Of a stretch of DNA of 28,284 bases, positions 6,675 to 15,200 are shown in pieces; the stretch's first letter is position 1; each line of letters begins with the position of its first letter. Below the pieces are notes generated by a model. The model saw only the letters and a list, made by a program, of their open reading frames with translations, had not been told where the DNA came from and did not search any database. Origin of the DNA: a virus; IMG/VR virus record IMGVR_UViG_3300048597_000291, positions 1 to 28,284 of that record; one strand, 5' to 3'. The position numbers and the translations under genes were made by a program.

Positions 6675-6988
6675 AAACCCCACGATTTTGGATTTATGGT
6701 GCGTTGGCGATGTTCGCGTTGGTGATGTGGGCATGGGTATCGAATGCCCGGAGCAAGGCGGATCGGCTGGATGCGGCGGAGCGCGAGGCGGCTGCGGCAT
6801 ATGAGCGTATGGAGGTGGAGATGACGCGGGAGCGCGAGGAGTTTGAAGCGATGGACGCGGATCAACGGGCGGAGTATTTGCGCCAGACGCATCTTGAGAG
6901 CATGCGGCGGCGGGTGACGGAGGCGCGGACGCCTGGAGAAATCGCGGCGGCGCAGGCGGAATATGAGCGGGCGCTGAATGAGCGGTGA
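6671..6988 (+). CDS. N-terminally anchored coiled-coil protein
   Basis: 105 residues. Residues about 8-24 are a single membrane span (IYGALAMFALVMWAWVS). The rest is a charged heptad-rich coiled coil (SKADRLDAAEREAAAAYERMEVEMTREREEFEAMDADQRAEYL). It overlaps the RHH gene by 4 bases. An N-terminal anchor plus coiled coil is the build of an i-spanin (Rz), and lysis genes follow, but no o-spanin partner was recognised, so this is only a suggestion. A membrane-tethered scaffold is the alternative. Confidence 0.6.
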   Translation: MKTPRFWIYGALAMFALVMWAWVSNARSKADRLDAAEREAAAAYERMEVEMTREREEFEAMDADQRAEYLRQTHLESMRRRVTEARTPGEIAAAQAEYERALNER

Positions 6989-7024
6989 TTTTTGGTCATT
7001 TCCGGGGGGTGCTATGATGCGGCC

Positions 7025-7324
7025 ATGGCCGAGCAGATGCAGCTTCTGATATGGGAGACGGAGGTGACTCCGGCGGGTGACGGGCGGGCGGTGGTAACAG
7101 CGCGCAAGCCGTTGCACCGGATGAGCGTGGCGCAAGCGGCGAAGCTGTTAGGATGCAGCAAGGACAATGTGTGGCGGGCATTCCGTGCCGGATTGATCAC
7201 GGGATGGAAACCGGGCGCGCGGGCGAGCCGGCGTGATGGAAGGCAGAGCAATGCGGCATTGGTTCTTGATGCGGGGAGCGTGCTGGGATACAAGGAAAGC
7301 GTGACGCGCAGAGGGATGTTTTAG
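7025..7324 (+). CDS. Helix-turn-helix (excisionase/MerR-type) DNA-binding protein
   Basis: 99 residues from ATG 7025; the open frame back to a TTG at 6992 has no support. Residues about 32-65 (RMSVAQAAKLLGCSKDNVWRAFRAGLITGWKPG) fit an HTH_17/excisionase-type domain: SVAQAAKLLGCS as the first two helices, VWRAFRAG as the recognition helix and LITGWKPG as the wing. A basic segment follows (RASRRDGRQSN), then a beta-like VLDAGSVLGYKES. It may regulate the late genes that begin just downstream. No specific partner can be named. Confidence 0.65.
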   Translation: MAEQMQLLIWETEVTPAGDGRAVVTARKPLHRMSVAQAAKLLGCSKDNVWRAFRAGLITGWKPGARASRRDGRQSNAALVLDAGSVLGYKESVTRRGMF

Positions 7325-7340
7325 ACGTGAAGATGAAGTG

Positions 7341-7364
7341 CGACGGTCATAGACCGCCGCTACA
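7341..7364 (+). repeat. REP-like palindromic repeat, copy 1
   Basis: 24 bases, beginning CGACGGTCATAGACCGCCG and ending CTACA. The core CGGTC-ATA-GACCG is a perfect 5-base stem with a 3-base loop, extended by CG/CG across one A-C mismatch. It lies in the 112-base gap before the membrane-protein gene at 7437. Identical copies lie at 8668, 16853 and 23303, all in this orientation. Confidence 0.9.
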
Positions 7365-7436
7365 ATTCACAGGGAAGGTGCGGTAGTTGCGGCAAGTGCG
7401 CGCCGGGTTGCGCGGCGGGTGTGATTGGGTGCGGGC

Positions 7437-7880
7437 ATGCAGATTGCAACGCACGTCCGACACCAGCTCACGTTCCTTGCGGGACTTGGTGGTCTTCTGT
7501 TAGGTTGGCGGTTGATCGGCCCGGATGACGTGGCGGCGGTGAATGAGGCGGGGTCGAAACTGATCGACCCGCTGGTGATCATCGTGGGCGCGGTGGGCGC
7601 GTTCCTGGGGCGGCTGGCGATTTCATGGGTCTCGGACATTTTCCGGCGCGGCGCTGGAATGTTGGAAAAAGAAGAAAGCGGAGAGAGTGGCGGCGCGTCC
7701 GGCGGCGGATCTGCGCTGCTGCTGCTCGCCTGCACGGCGGGACTGCTGGGAGGCGTCCCGTCGTGCAGCATGGGCGAGTATCCGATCACCGGCAGCGTGA
7801 CGTGGCGTGACGAGTCCACGGGCGCGAAGGCCGGCCTGACATTCCATTCACCGCCGCGGCGCATCGTGGCAGAAAAATGA
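7437..7880 (+). CDS. Multi-span membrane protein, holin candidate
   Basis: 147 residues from ATG 7437. Two hydrophobic spans lie at about residues 11-27 (LTFLAGLGGLLLGWRLI) and 43-60 (IDPLVIIVGAVGAFLGRLA). A charged linker and a Gly/Ser run are followed by a third hydrophobic stretch (SALLLLACTAGLLGGVPSC) holding cysteines in lipobox-like surroundings, then a polar tail (GEYPITGSVTWRD...). The first half looks like a two-span holin. The second half looks like a small lipoprotein fused to it, which is odd. It sits upstream of the endolysin, in keeping with a lysis role. Holin function is inferred from topology and place only. Confidence 0.55.
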   Translation: MQIATHVRHQLTFLAGLGGLLLGWRLIGPDDVAAVNEAGSKLIDPLVIIVGAVGAFLGRLAISWVSDIFRRGAGMLEKEESGESGGASGGGSALLLLACTAGLLGGVPSCSMGEYPITGSVTWRDESTGAKAGLTFHSPPRRIVAEK

Positions 7881-7956
7881 TTTACGGAGGGCCGGCATGA
7901 GAGGCAGTGAGCAACCTGAATCCTTGGACCCGGCCCCCACACTCTAACCGAAACAA

Positions 7957-8112
7957 ATGAACCCCTGGCTCGCCATACTGCTCTGCCTGCTGCTGCTCGC
8001 CGCCTTGGCGATGATCGGCAGCGTGGCGCGCGACATCTGGCGCGAGATGGCTGGACCGGATGAGGACGAGGAAACCCGCAAGGAGATCGAAAATTGGAGG
8101 GACGGGAAATGA
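7957..8112 (+). CDS. 51-residue membrane-anchored peptide
   Basis: ATG 7957 to TGA 8112. Residues 3-21 are a strongly hydrophobic span (PWLAILLCLLLLAALAMIG). A charged cytoplasmic or periplasmic tail follows (ARDIWREMAGPDEDEETRKEIENWRDGK). Its stop overlaps the start of the FN3 gene by 4 bases (ATGA), which supports it as real. In the lysis block it may be a holin partner (antiholin or pinholin-like) or a spanin part; not recognised. Confidence 0.55.
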   Translation: MNPWLAILLCLLLLAALAMIGSVARDIWREMAGPDEDEETRKEIENWRDGK

Positions 8113-8555
8113 AAATGTCACTGGCCATCCTCACGGGCATGACGCTGGCGGTGCTGCTCATTGCGGCGGGGATCGCGCGCTGCGCGGAGATCAAGCTGGC
8201 CTGGAATCCGAATCCAGCGGCGGAGAACGTGACGGGCTATGAGGTGCGCGCCGAGGAGGTGTGGGGCTTGCATGAGGTGGTGATGAAAACCACCGATCCG
8301 GCGTCGACGGTGACGGGGCTGAAGCCGGATGTGATGTATTTTTTCAAGGTCCGTGCGGAGAACGCGGCGGGGTTTTCTGATTTCTCGCCGACTGTGACCG
8401 CGATTCCGTTGCCACGCTATCGGGTGACGATCCAGAAGAGTGACAGCCTGGCGAATTGGACGGATACGGAGACGGTGCTGACGGGGCCGGCGCATGGTAG
8501 CGGGTTTTTCCGGCTCAAGATCGAGATGGATGATGACCAGGGGGTGGCACCATGA
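8109..8555 (+). CDS. Exported fibronectin type III protein
   Basis: 148 residues from ATG 8109. A signal peptide (KMSLAILTGMTLAVLLIAAGIARCA, cleavage near residue 26) is followed by a fibronectin type III fold at about 27-100: KLAWNPNPAAENVTGYEVRAEE at the start and YFFKVRAENAAGFSDFSPTVTA at the end. Residues about 103-140 (YRVTIQKSDSLANWTDTET...GSGFFRLKIE) match a short 'sdsLanW...ffRl' module that I associate with verrucomicrobial exported proteins. It is coupled to the endolysin gene (4-base overlap), so it may work at the cell wall during lysis; adhesion is another option. Confidence 0.7.
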   Translation: MKMSLAILTGMTLAVLLIAAGIARCAEIKLAWNPNPAAENVTGYEVRAEEVWGLHEVVMKTTDPASTVTGLKPDVMYFFKVRAENAAGFSDFSPTVTAIPLPRYRVTIQKSDSLANWTDTETVLTGPAHGSGFFRLKIEMDDDQGVAP

Positions 8556-9136
8556 GCCTTGTGGAGGACATCAAGACCATCCAGCGGCATGTGGGTGCGG
8601 AGGTAGACGGAATTTTTGGGCCACGCACGGCGGCGAAGGTGCTGGCGGAGTTGCAGAAGGATTCCAGCGACGGTCATAGACCGCCGCTACAGGAGCTGGA
8701 TGCGCGGACGCTCAAGACGATCGGCACGCTTGATCCGAAAGCCCAGGCGGCGATGACGACGTTTGCGCTGCTGGCCAAGGCGACGGCGGCGACGCTGGGC
8801 TGCGACTATGTGGCGATCTCCGGACACCGGACATGGGCGGAGCAGGATGAGCTTTACGAGCGGGGCGTGACACTGGCGCGCGGTGGCGAGAGCAATCACA
8901 ACTTCGGCATCGCTGCGGACTTCGCGGTGTTCCGGGGGAAAGTCTATCTGGACGACTCGAAACCGGAGCTTGCACGCCGCGTGCATGCCGCCTGCGCGGC
9001 CCATGCAAAGGACTGCGGGCTGGAATGGGGCGGCGATTGGAAGCGCTTCGTTGACCCGCCGCATTACGAGTTGGCCACCGGCCTGACACTCGCGGCGAAA
9101 TGCAAACTCTACAAGGAAAGGGGGAGTGTGCTGTGA
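8552..9136 (+). CDS. Endolysin: peptidoglycan-binding plus M15 peptidase
   Basis: 194 residues. Residues 1-36 are a peptidoglycan-binding type 1 repeat (IKTIQRHVGAEVDGIFGPRTAAKVLAEL). Residues about 60-180 are an M15-family (VanY/L-Ala-D-Glu type) zinc peptidase: SGHRTWAEQDELY (90-102), SNHNFGIAADF (114-124) giving ligands H116 and D123, LEWGGDW with E158 as likely catalytic acid, and PPHYEL giving ligand H171. It should cleave stem peptides in the host wall for release. No signal peptide is present, so it needs a holin. The linker between the domains is encoded by a copy of the REP-like repeat, read as SDGHRPPLQ (residues 39-47). Confidence 0.9.
   Translation: MSLVEDIKTIQRHVGAEVDGIFGPRTAAKVLAELQKDSSDGHRPPLQELDARTLKTIGTLDPKAQAAMTTFALLAKATAATLGCDYVAISGHRTWAEQDELYERGVTLARGGESNHNFGIAADFAVFRGKVYLDDSKPELARRVHAACAAHAKDCGLEWGGDWKRFVDPPHYELATGLTLAAKCKLYKERGSVL
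8668..8691 (+). repeat. REP-like repeat, copy 2, inside the endolysin gene
   Basis: Identical to the 24-base repeats at 7341, 16853 and 23303. Here it is in frame within the endolysin and codes for the linker residues SDGHRPPLQ between the wall-binding and catalytic domains. It does not interrupt the frame. This shows the element can enter coding DNA at a permissive linker. Confidence 0.9.
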
Positions 9137-9366
9137 GCAACGAATTGGATGAGGACCGCGCCGATCTGATGGATACGCACATGCGCAATCTCTATGTGTG
9201 GCTCTGCTGCCAGCGGGATGAGGCGGCGGCCGTCTCCTCGCTGGAGGACTACGCGCTGCGCGACCTCCTCGGCTGGCTGGCCCGTCTCAATGTGTTCTCC
9301 GGCATCCCCGGCATGATTTACGGCCACGCGATGGTCGAGGCCTCGAAACGATTTCAAAAAACATGA
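9133..9366 (+). CDS. Small hypothetical protein in the lysis block
   Basis: 77 residues starting with GTG 9133, which overlaps the endolysin stop by 4 bases (GTGA). A purine-rich GGAAAGGGGGAG lies just upstream, one of the few good ribosome sites in the window. The frame is open back to an ATG at 9100, but the overlap and ribosome site favour GTG. The product is helical (DLMDTHMRNLYVWLCCQRDEAAAVSSLEDYALRDLLGWLARL) with a Gly-rich apolar end (FSGIPGMIYGHAMVEA). Not recognised. Confidence 0.6.
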   Translation: MSNELDEDRADLMDTHMRNLYVWLCCQRDEAAAVSSLEDYALRDLLGWLARLNVFSGIPGMIYGHAMVEASKRFQKT

Positions 9367-9797
9367 ACCTGCTCCCCCTGCTCTTCGCCAACCTCACACC
9401 GCCGGACACGATGATTTCCGGCGACTGGATGCTCAAGCTCGTCGCCGCCCTGTTCACGGGCGCTGCGCTGGTGCTGGGGCGGTATTGGGGAAAAAAGGAG
9501 GCATCTGAAATGACCATCAATAGCCCGGTGCCGGAGGTTCCTACGCGGAAAGTCAGCACGCCGCCGAGTTGGGACGCGCATGTGGCACTCTCCGACCGAG
9601 TGACAAGGCAGGAATTGATTTCCAACGAGCTCCGCCACGATCTGAGCGAGGTGAGGAAGGATATGGGCGTGCAATACCGCGAACTGATCAAGGCCGGCCA
9701 TGACAGGGAACAGAATTTGTCCGACAAGCTGGACGGAATTTCGCGCAGCATCCACGCGCGCATTGATGAACTCATGAAGCCCAAGACACCACGATGA
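9363..9797 (+). CDS. One-span coiled-coil membrane protein
   Basis: 144 residues. Residues about 24-41 are a membrane span (LKLVAALFTGAALVLGRY), followed by a basic stop (WGKK), a Pro-rich linker, and from about residue 72 a heptad-rich helix (ALSDRVTRQELISNELRHDLSEVRKDM...) to the end. This is the layout of many phage lysis-region proteins of the i-spanin or holin-associated sort. Both ends overlap neighbours by 4 bases (9363-9366, 9794-9797). Function is not established. Confidence 0.6.
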   Translation: MNLLPLLFANLTPPDTMISGDWMLKLVAALFTGAALVLGRYWGKKEASEMTINSPVPEVPTRKVSTPPSWDAHVALSDRVTRQELISNELRHDLSEVRKDMGVQYRELIKAGHDREQNLSDKLDGISRSIHARIDELMKPKTPR

Positions 9798-10030
9798 TCA
9801 ATTTGCAACGCACCATCCTGCGCAACCTCGACGAACGCTCGAGCGGCATGTGTCCGACTGGCACGCTGTGGGCGGACGTAGGCCTGGATGAACCCGGCAC
9901 GAGCTACAGCGAGTTTAAGCGCGCCCTGGATGCGCTTGAACAAAAGGGTCAGGTGGTGGTGATCACCGGAGAGGACAGGCAGAAGGCCAAGATCACGGAC
10001 GCGGGACGGGCCAGACTGTTAGAACAATGA
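9794..10030 (+). CDS. Winged-helix protein before terminase
   Basis: 78 residues with a compact winged-helix pattern: helix LQRTILRNLDERS, helix TLWADVGLD, recognition-like helix TSYSEFKRALDALEQKG, then wing strands QVVVITGEDRQKAKITDAGRARLLEQ ('itdaGrarLl' is a common winged-helix ending). It sits just before the small terminase, in the place of the Mu gp25-gp26 small proteins. It could be a late regulator or a packaging accessory factor. Start overlaps the previous gene by 4 bases. Confidence 0.65.
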   Translation: MINLQRTILRNLDERSSGMCPTGTLWADVGLDEPGTSYSEFKRALDALEQKGQVVVITGEDRQKAKITDAGRARLLEQ

Positions 10031-10033
10031 ACC

Positions 10034-10552
10034 ATGGCAAGGAAACCACGCGGAGATTCAAAGCTCGACAACCTGCCGGAAGCACAGCGGGAGGAGCTGG
10101 TGCAGGGCATCATGACGGGCTGGTCTTACGAGGCGGCACGGCAATTCGTGATGGAATCCTGCGGGGTCTCGGTCTCGTTGTCTGCATTCACGCCATTCTA
10201 TTCGCGTCACGTAGCGCCGGTGTTGAAGGAGCGGAAACAATTCGCGGCCCTCTCGGCGCGCACGCTGGCGAAACTGGCCAAGGAAACGGAAGCATTCGAT
10301 GCGGCGGCGATCGGGGAGCTCAAAGAATTTGCCTACCGGCTGATCCGCGATCCGAACAGCCAGCCGGAGGAGGCAAGGAGGTGGATGGAAACGCTGATCA
10401 AGGCGCAGGCCGGCGCGCGGGACTCGCGGAAGCTGGCGATGCTGGAGGCAAAGGCGGCGCAGGCGGACGAGGCGGCCGGAGTGGCGAACGACAAGAAACT
10501 CACGCCGGAAGAAAAGGCGGCGGAACTGAAACGGATTTTCCGGATGGGCTGA
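10034..10552 (+). CDS. Mu gp27-like small terminase subunit (DUF3486-like)
   Basis: 172 residues. The N-terminus (MARKPRGDSKLDNLPEAQREELVQGIMTGWSYEAARQFV...GVSVSLSAFTPFYSRHV, residues 1-58) follows the DUF3486/Mu gp27 plan: a basic arm, 'LD.LP', then an HTH whose second half is 'VSLSAFTPFY'. Residues 65-150 are long helices typical of small-terminase oligomerisation. Small terminases recognise phage DNA and start packaging; in Mu they act at the left phage end within host DNA. The large terminase follows after 2 bases. The C-terminal KLTPEEKAAELKRIFRMG is a likely contact for the large subunit (inference). Confidence 0.8.
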   Translation: MARKPRGDSKLDNLPEAQREELVQGIMTGWSYEAARQFVMESCGVSVSLSAFTPFYSRHVAPVLKERKQFAALSARTLAKLAKETEAFDAAAIGELKEFAYRLIRDPNSQPEEARRWMETLIKAQAGARDSRKLAMLEAKAAQADEAAGVANDKKLTPEEKAAELKRIFRMG

Positions 10553-10554
10553 CC

Positions 10555-12090
10555 ATGGCAAACAAGCAGAAAGACGCGATTGAGCAACTCCGCAGCCAAG
10601 TGGCCGCGGCGAATGTGGCGGCGCGCGAGAATCCGCTGTGGCAGATGGAAGTGCCGGAGCTTGAGAAGCTGGTGGAGACGCACACGCTGGGCAGCTCATA
10701 CAGCGGATGGAAGAATCCCTACCCGGCGGGCGATCCGCGTAGCGTTTATTTCGAGTATCAATTCGCGGCACACCACGACCGCAGCCGCGCCAAAATCCAG
10801 ATCCAGAGCCGCCAGACGGGCAAGGATTTCACGATGAACGGCGAGGCGGTGGAAGATTGCCTGTCTCAGATCACGGAATGGATGCTGGCCGCGCCATCGG
10901 AACGCCAGGCGTTGGATTCGATGGACCAGGGCAAGCTGTGGGCGGATGCGTTTGATTTCCACATCAAGGACATCTTCGAAGAGCGCGAGGGCAACAGCTC
11001 GCAGCACTTGCTCAAGAGTGCGGAGATCCTGTTTGAGAACGGCAGCCGGATGCGCGCGGTGCCAGGCAAACCGGATACGGTGCGCGGAAGGTCGTGCAAT
11101 GTGATCCTCACGGAGTTTGATTTCTTCGAACAGCCGGCAGCGACATGGAAGGCGATTCTGCCATCGATCACCAATCCTTTGCGCGGGGGCGAGAAAAAGA
11201 TCCGGATCGGCACGACTCCGAACGGGGTGGGCAGCGCGGCGCACAAGATTTTCACGAAGGATGACAGCAAGGACAAACTGCGGTGGAGCCGGCACCTGGT
11301 GACGATCTACCATGCGGTGCTGATGGGCCTGCCGGTGGACGTGCAGCAGATCCGCGAACTGATGGATGACGAGGAAGGATTCGCACAGGAATTTCTCTGC
11401 CAGTTTCTGGACACGGTGAACGTGCTGCTGCCTTACGAACTGATCGCCATGGCGGAGAGCGCCGAGGCCACGGAATTCTGGGGACTCGACGACGCGAAAA
11501 GCGCGGGCAATGTTTTCATGGGCATCGACTTCGGCCGGAGCAATGACCCGACGGTGGCGTGGACGCTGCAACGGGTGGGTGACATCCTGTGGACGCGCGA
11601 GGTGCTGGTGCTTGAAAAAACCAGCACGCCGGACCAGGAGCGGATTTTATCCGACCGCATCGCGGCGAGCGGCAAGGTTTGTTTCGACTACACCGGCCCC
11701 GGCATCGGACTGGGGGATTACATGGTAGAGAAGCACAAACGCTGGCGGCCGGAGGCGCATGAGTTCGGCAAGGTGGAACTCTGCACCTTCACGAGCAAGT
11801 TCAAGCGGGAGATTTTCCCGAAGCTGCGGCGCGTCTTCGAGGCCCCCACGAAGCTGCGTATCCCGATCTCCACCAAGATCCGCGAGGACCTGCACGAGAT
11901 GAAGCAGGTGATTTCCAATGGCGAATACAACTACTGGGCTGCGCGCACCAAGGAAGGCCACAGCGACCGTTGCACGGCGCTTGCATTGGCCGTGCGTGCG
12001 GCCGGCGGGGAGACCGCTCCGGTGGCCTTCGACGTTCTAACCACTCCGGGACTCTCCAAGAGCGGGCGAGGCCGCAAAAGTGCTCTATGA
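10555..12090 (+). CDS. Large terminase (Mu gp28-like ATPase-nuclease)
   Basis: 511 residues from ATG 10555. The ATPase half has a terminase-type Walker A IQSRQTGKDFT (83-93), a Walker B-like CNVILTEFDFF (181-191) with E-F-D in place of D-E, and the coupling motif IRIGTTPNG (217-224). The nuclease half has the RNase H-like strand MGIDFGRSNDPT (322-333), a central VCFDYTGPGIGLGDY (375-389) and a late acidic GHSDRCTALALA (468-479). This motor pumps DNA into the prohead and makes the headful cut. The frame is open upstream to 10027 in a different frame from the small terminase, but that part is out-of-frame shadow. Its stop overlaps a small coupled ORF by 4 bases. Confidence 0.9.
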   Translation: MANKQKDAIEQLRSQVAAANVAARENPLWQMEVPELEKLVETHTLGSSYSGWKNPYPAGDPRSVYFEYQFAAHHDRSRAKIQIQSRQTGKDFTMNGEAVEDCLSQITEWMLAAPSERQALDSMDQGKLWADAFDFHIKDIFEEREGNSSQHLLKSAEILFENGSRMRAVPGKPDTVRGRSCNVILTEFDFFEQPAATWKAILPSITNPLRGGEKKIRIGTTPNGVGSAAHKIFTKDDSKDKLRWSRHLVTIYHAVLMGLPVDVQQIRELMDDEEGFAQEFLCQFLDTVNVLLPYELIAMAESAEATEFWGLDDAKSAGNVFMGIDFGRSNDPTVAWTLQRVGDILWTREVLVLEKTSTPDQERILSDRIAASGKVCFDYTGPGIGLGDYMVEKHKRWRPEAHEFGKVELCTFTSKFKREIFPKLRRVFEAPTKLRIPISTKIREDLHEMKQVISNGEYNYWAARTKEGHSDRCTALALAVRAAGGETAPVAFDVLTTPGLSKSGRGRKSAL

Positions 12091-12227
12091 AAAATTTCGC
12101 GTTAAAATCAATTTCTAGGGGGGGGTGCCCGTTTTTGGCATCATCACCCATCCCGGAGCTTGCGGCAAAAATGCACAGCCTTGCACACGGCTTTATGGCG
12201 AAGTCAGAGGAAAGGGGGCATCGTTGA
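12087..12227 (+). CDS. Putative 46-residue coupled ORF between terminase and portal
   Basis: ATG 12087 overlaps the terminase stop (ATGA), and its TGA at 12225-12227 overlaps a TTG at 12224 that is in frame with the portal (TTGA). This double 4-base overlap matches the rest of the operon and argues for a real, translated link. The product (begins MKNFALKSIS) is short and basic and not recognised. It contains a run of eight G at 12118-12125. It may act only to pass ribosomes from terminase to portal, or it may be part of an N-terminal portal extension reached by slippage. Confidence 0.45.
   Translation: MKNFALKSISRGGCPFLASSPIPELAAKMHSLAHGFMAKSEERGHR
12118..12125 (+). repeat. Eight-G homopolymer
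   Basis: Eight consecutive G lie inside the 46-residue ORF. One extra G, or a -1 slip, would join that ORF to the open frame that continues as the portal from 12125. It is a candidate for programmed slippage, phase variation or a sequencing error. Confidence 0.7.
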
Positions 12228-15200
12228 ATCTCACAATGGAAAATCTGGGCCTGCGGTGGCGGCAAATGCGGTTCAATCCGCTGCGCTCGCTCACCCCGGA
12301 GCGGCTGGCTTCGGCACTGGATCAATCGGCCGCCGGCTGGCTGCGCGAACAGGCGCTCATTTGCGAGGTGATTGAGCAGCGCGAGGCCATCGTGCGCAGC
12401 GTGATGACCAAGCGGCGCGCGGCGGTGGCCCGGCGGGATTGGCAGATCGTCATGCCCGACCCGGACGATCCGAAGGCGGAGGCGCACAAGGCCACCCTTG
12501 AACACTTCTACAACAACCTCACGGTGACGGATGCCGCGGACCTGAATGTGCGCACCGGATTCTCCGGCCTGCTGCGCCAGATGATGGATGCCATCATCCA
12601 GCGCTACGCGGTGCATGAGATCATCTGGAAACCCGGAGCCGACGGCCTGACCGCCGAGCTGCGCCGCGTGCCGCTCTATTTTTTCGAAAACCGCACGGGC
12701 AAGCTGCGCTTTGTGGGGCCGGAGACCCGCGCCGATGGCGTGGATCTGGAAGAGGACGGCTGGATGGTCACGGTGGCGGACGGCATCGGCGAGGCGATTT
12801 CCATCTGCTACATGTACAAGCGCATGGGGGTTCAGGACCTGCTGGCGTTCTCCGAAAAATTCTCCATCCCCGGCGTGCTGGGCCGGACCTCCGCCAAGAA
12901 GGACAGCCCGGAAGGCATCGCCATGCGCGACAGCGTGCTGGCCTACGCCTCCGAGTGGGTGGGCCTGGTCTATGGCGACGACGGCGCGATCAAGGACCCC
13001 ATCCAGGTGATCCAGACGCCCGGCGCCGCCACCCTGCCGCAGATGACCATCGCGGAATACATGGACCGCATGATCGCCACCCTGGTGCGCGGCGGCGACC
13101 TGAGCACGATTTCCCGGAAGGACTCGACCGGCAGCAATCCGCAGGAGGATGAAACGGCGGCACTGCTGGAAGACGACTGCGCGCTGGTTTCCGAAACCCT
13201 GCAAACCCAACTCGACCGGCTGGTGATCCGGATGGTGCATGGCGACGAGACGCCGGCGGCTTACATCGTCGTCAACCCGCCGGACACCACGGACGCGAGA
13301 CGCGAGATCGAGATCGACGAGGCCCTGGCCCGCCTGGGGGTGAAGCAGAAGCCGGAGGATCTGGCGGAGCGGTATGGGCGGGAATATGCGGAAGATCAGG
13401 AGTCGGAGGAAGAGGTGAACCGCAAAGCCGCAGAGGGCGCAAAGGGCCGCGAAGGGGAAGAGGAAGAGATGGCGGCGGAGAATTACAATCCGGACCAAGC
13501 ACGCAATCCTGCCGGGCAAACCGGAGGAGGCCGATGGATGGGGCTTTTGGAAGGAATCAAACCCTCACACGAATATGTCGGCGGAGACGCCTGGCAGAAG
13601 GATATGCGTTCCTCGATTCGAAAGGGTGAAGAGGAAATCGCTTACGCCGATTGGGATTATGACAAGTTTGAGAAAATCCCACGGATCAAAATGATCGAAG
13701 TCTCTCCGAATTACCAGCGCAAGGGCGTCGGTGCCCGTTTGGTGAAGGACATCATGCAAAGCATCGGTGCTGGAAAAGTTGAATGGACGTATGCAACGCC
13801 GGCCGGTGATGCGCTGCGCCAAAGTCTGATCAAATCCGGGATTGTTTTTCACGACCCTGATATGGCGGAGAATTACAATCCGGACCAGCCGCGCGTGCCG
13901 AAAGGTCTTGGCGATCCCAGCGGCGAATGGACGGACGATCCGGAGCATGCCGGCGATTGGAAGCCAAAGGGCAAAAAGGGAACAGAGTCAGGCAAGCTGA
14001 AATGGAAAAAGAGAGAAGGAACCAGGGTTATGGCACCGCTAACCTACACGGATGACTACACGATTTCCCATCGACCGGGCCGTCACAACCTGACGCATAC
14101 AACCGAAGGAAAAAACGACCACCTTGGTGAATTCACAACTGCCGATGAAGCCAAGGCGGCGGCGGAAGTACACGCGACAAAAAGCGTTGTTGAAACCCAA
14201 TCCAAACCCTACATCAAACCCGACACCGCCAAGCTGCTTGGGGAATTTGGAGGGGTCAATATGCCGGGTGTCGGGACATTACAATTGACCCAGCAAGGTG
14301 AGATGTGGGTAGGAAGCATCGACGGCAAACCGGAGCTGGCATTCAAAAAGAAGGATGACACGGTGACAAGTCTTGTCACTCTGGCGGAATACCGGAAGTC
14401 CCAAACCAAAACGCTCCGCAAACCCGCCGCCAACGAAGCGCAGTCCTCAGATTTAGCCCAGCGGCTAACAGGGGCTTTATCCGCGGATCTGCAACCGCTC
14501 GGCGAGGCGCTTGCAGGGGCTTTGCAGGCGGGCGACATGCCGGCGTTCCAGGCGGCGCTCAAGAAGATCTCGAAACGGATGCCGGAGTTTCTGGAAAGCC
14601 CGGCAATGGAAGACCTGATGGCCAGCGAATTTGTGAAAGCACTCACCCAAGACGAAACCGAGATGGCGGAGAATTATAATCCGGACCAGGCGCGGGCACC
14701 GAAGGGTAGCCCTGATGGAGGGAAGTGGACGGCGGGAGGAGATGGCGGCAATCAAACAAAGGAAGCCAGTGAATCACCAACTTTGTTGGAAGCCAACGGA
14801 ACACGAAATCCTGAATACGTAGAGCCTGTAAACGAAATTTATCCCGGACGGGAGGCCGATGTTGATGAGATGGCGGAAGACATGAGGAAAAACGGATGGA
14901 CCGGCCGCCCGATTGGTGTCGTGGGAGATAATGCCATTACAGGCAGTCATCGGATCTTCGCCGCCAGAAAAGCAGGGCTTGAAGAGATTCCCGTAATTGA
15001 GATTGATGAAGAAACAGCGGATCAATTTAACGAGTGGTTTACAACTACCGAGGAATCGACCTGGGGCATTGATTATTCCCATTGGGCAACTCAAGACGAC
15101 GAGTCAAAACTTGCTGACATCAGCAAAGCACTGAAAAGCGGCATCGAAGGTTTGGCGGATATGGAAGCACTGCTTCGTGCGGAAGTCGCCAGTAATAATG

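Noticed and set aside
7889-7936. GGGCCGG/CCGGCCC inverted repeat
   Set aside because: Only 7-base G+C arms over a 34-base loop; expected by chance at this base composition.
7897-7947. 16-codon ORF with a GGAGG site 7 bases upstream
   Set aside because: Good ribosome site, but too short, with no coupling overlap to its neighbours and no recognisable product.
10027-10554. Upstream 176-codon extension of the large terminase
   Set aside because: Runs out of frame through the small terminase gene as Gly/Arg-rich shadow; ATG 10555 has terminase sequence from the start.
11801-13519. 572-codon minus-strand frame opposite terminase and portal
   Set aside because: Low-complexity His/Gly/Leu/Arg composition and no domain; the opposite strand carries clear terminase and portal blocks.
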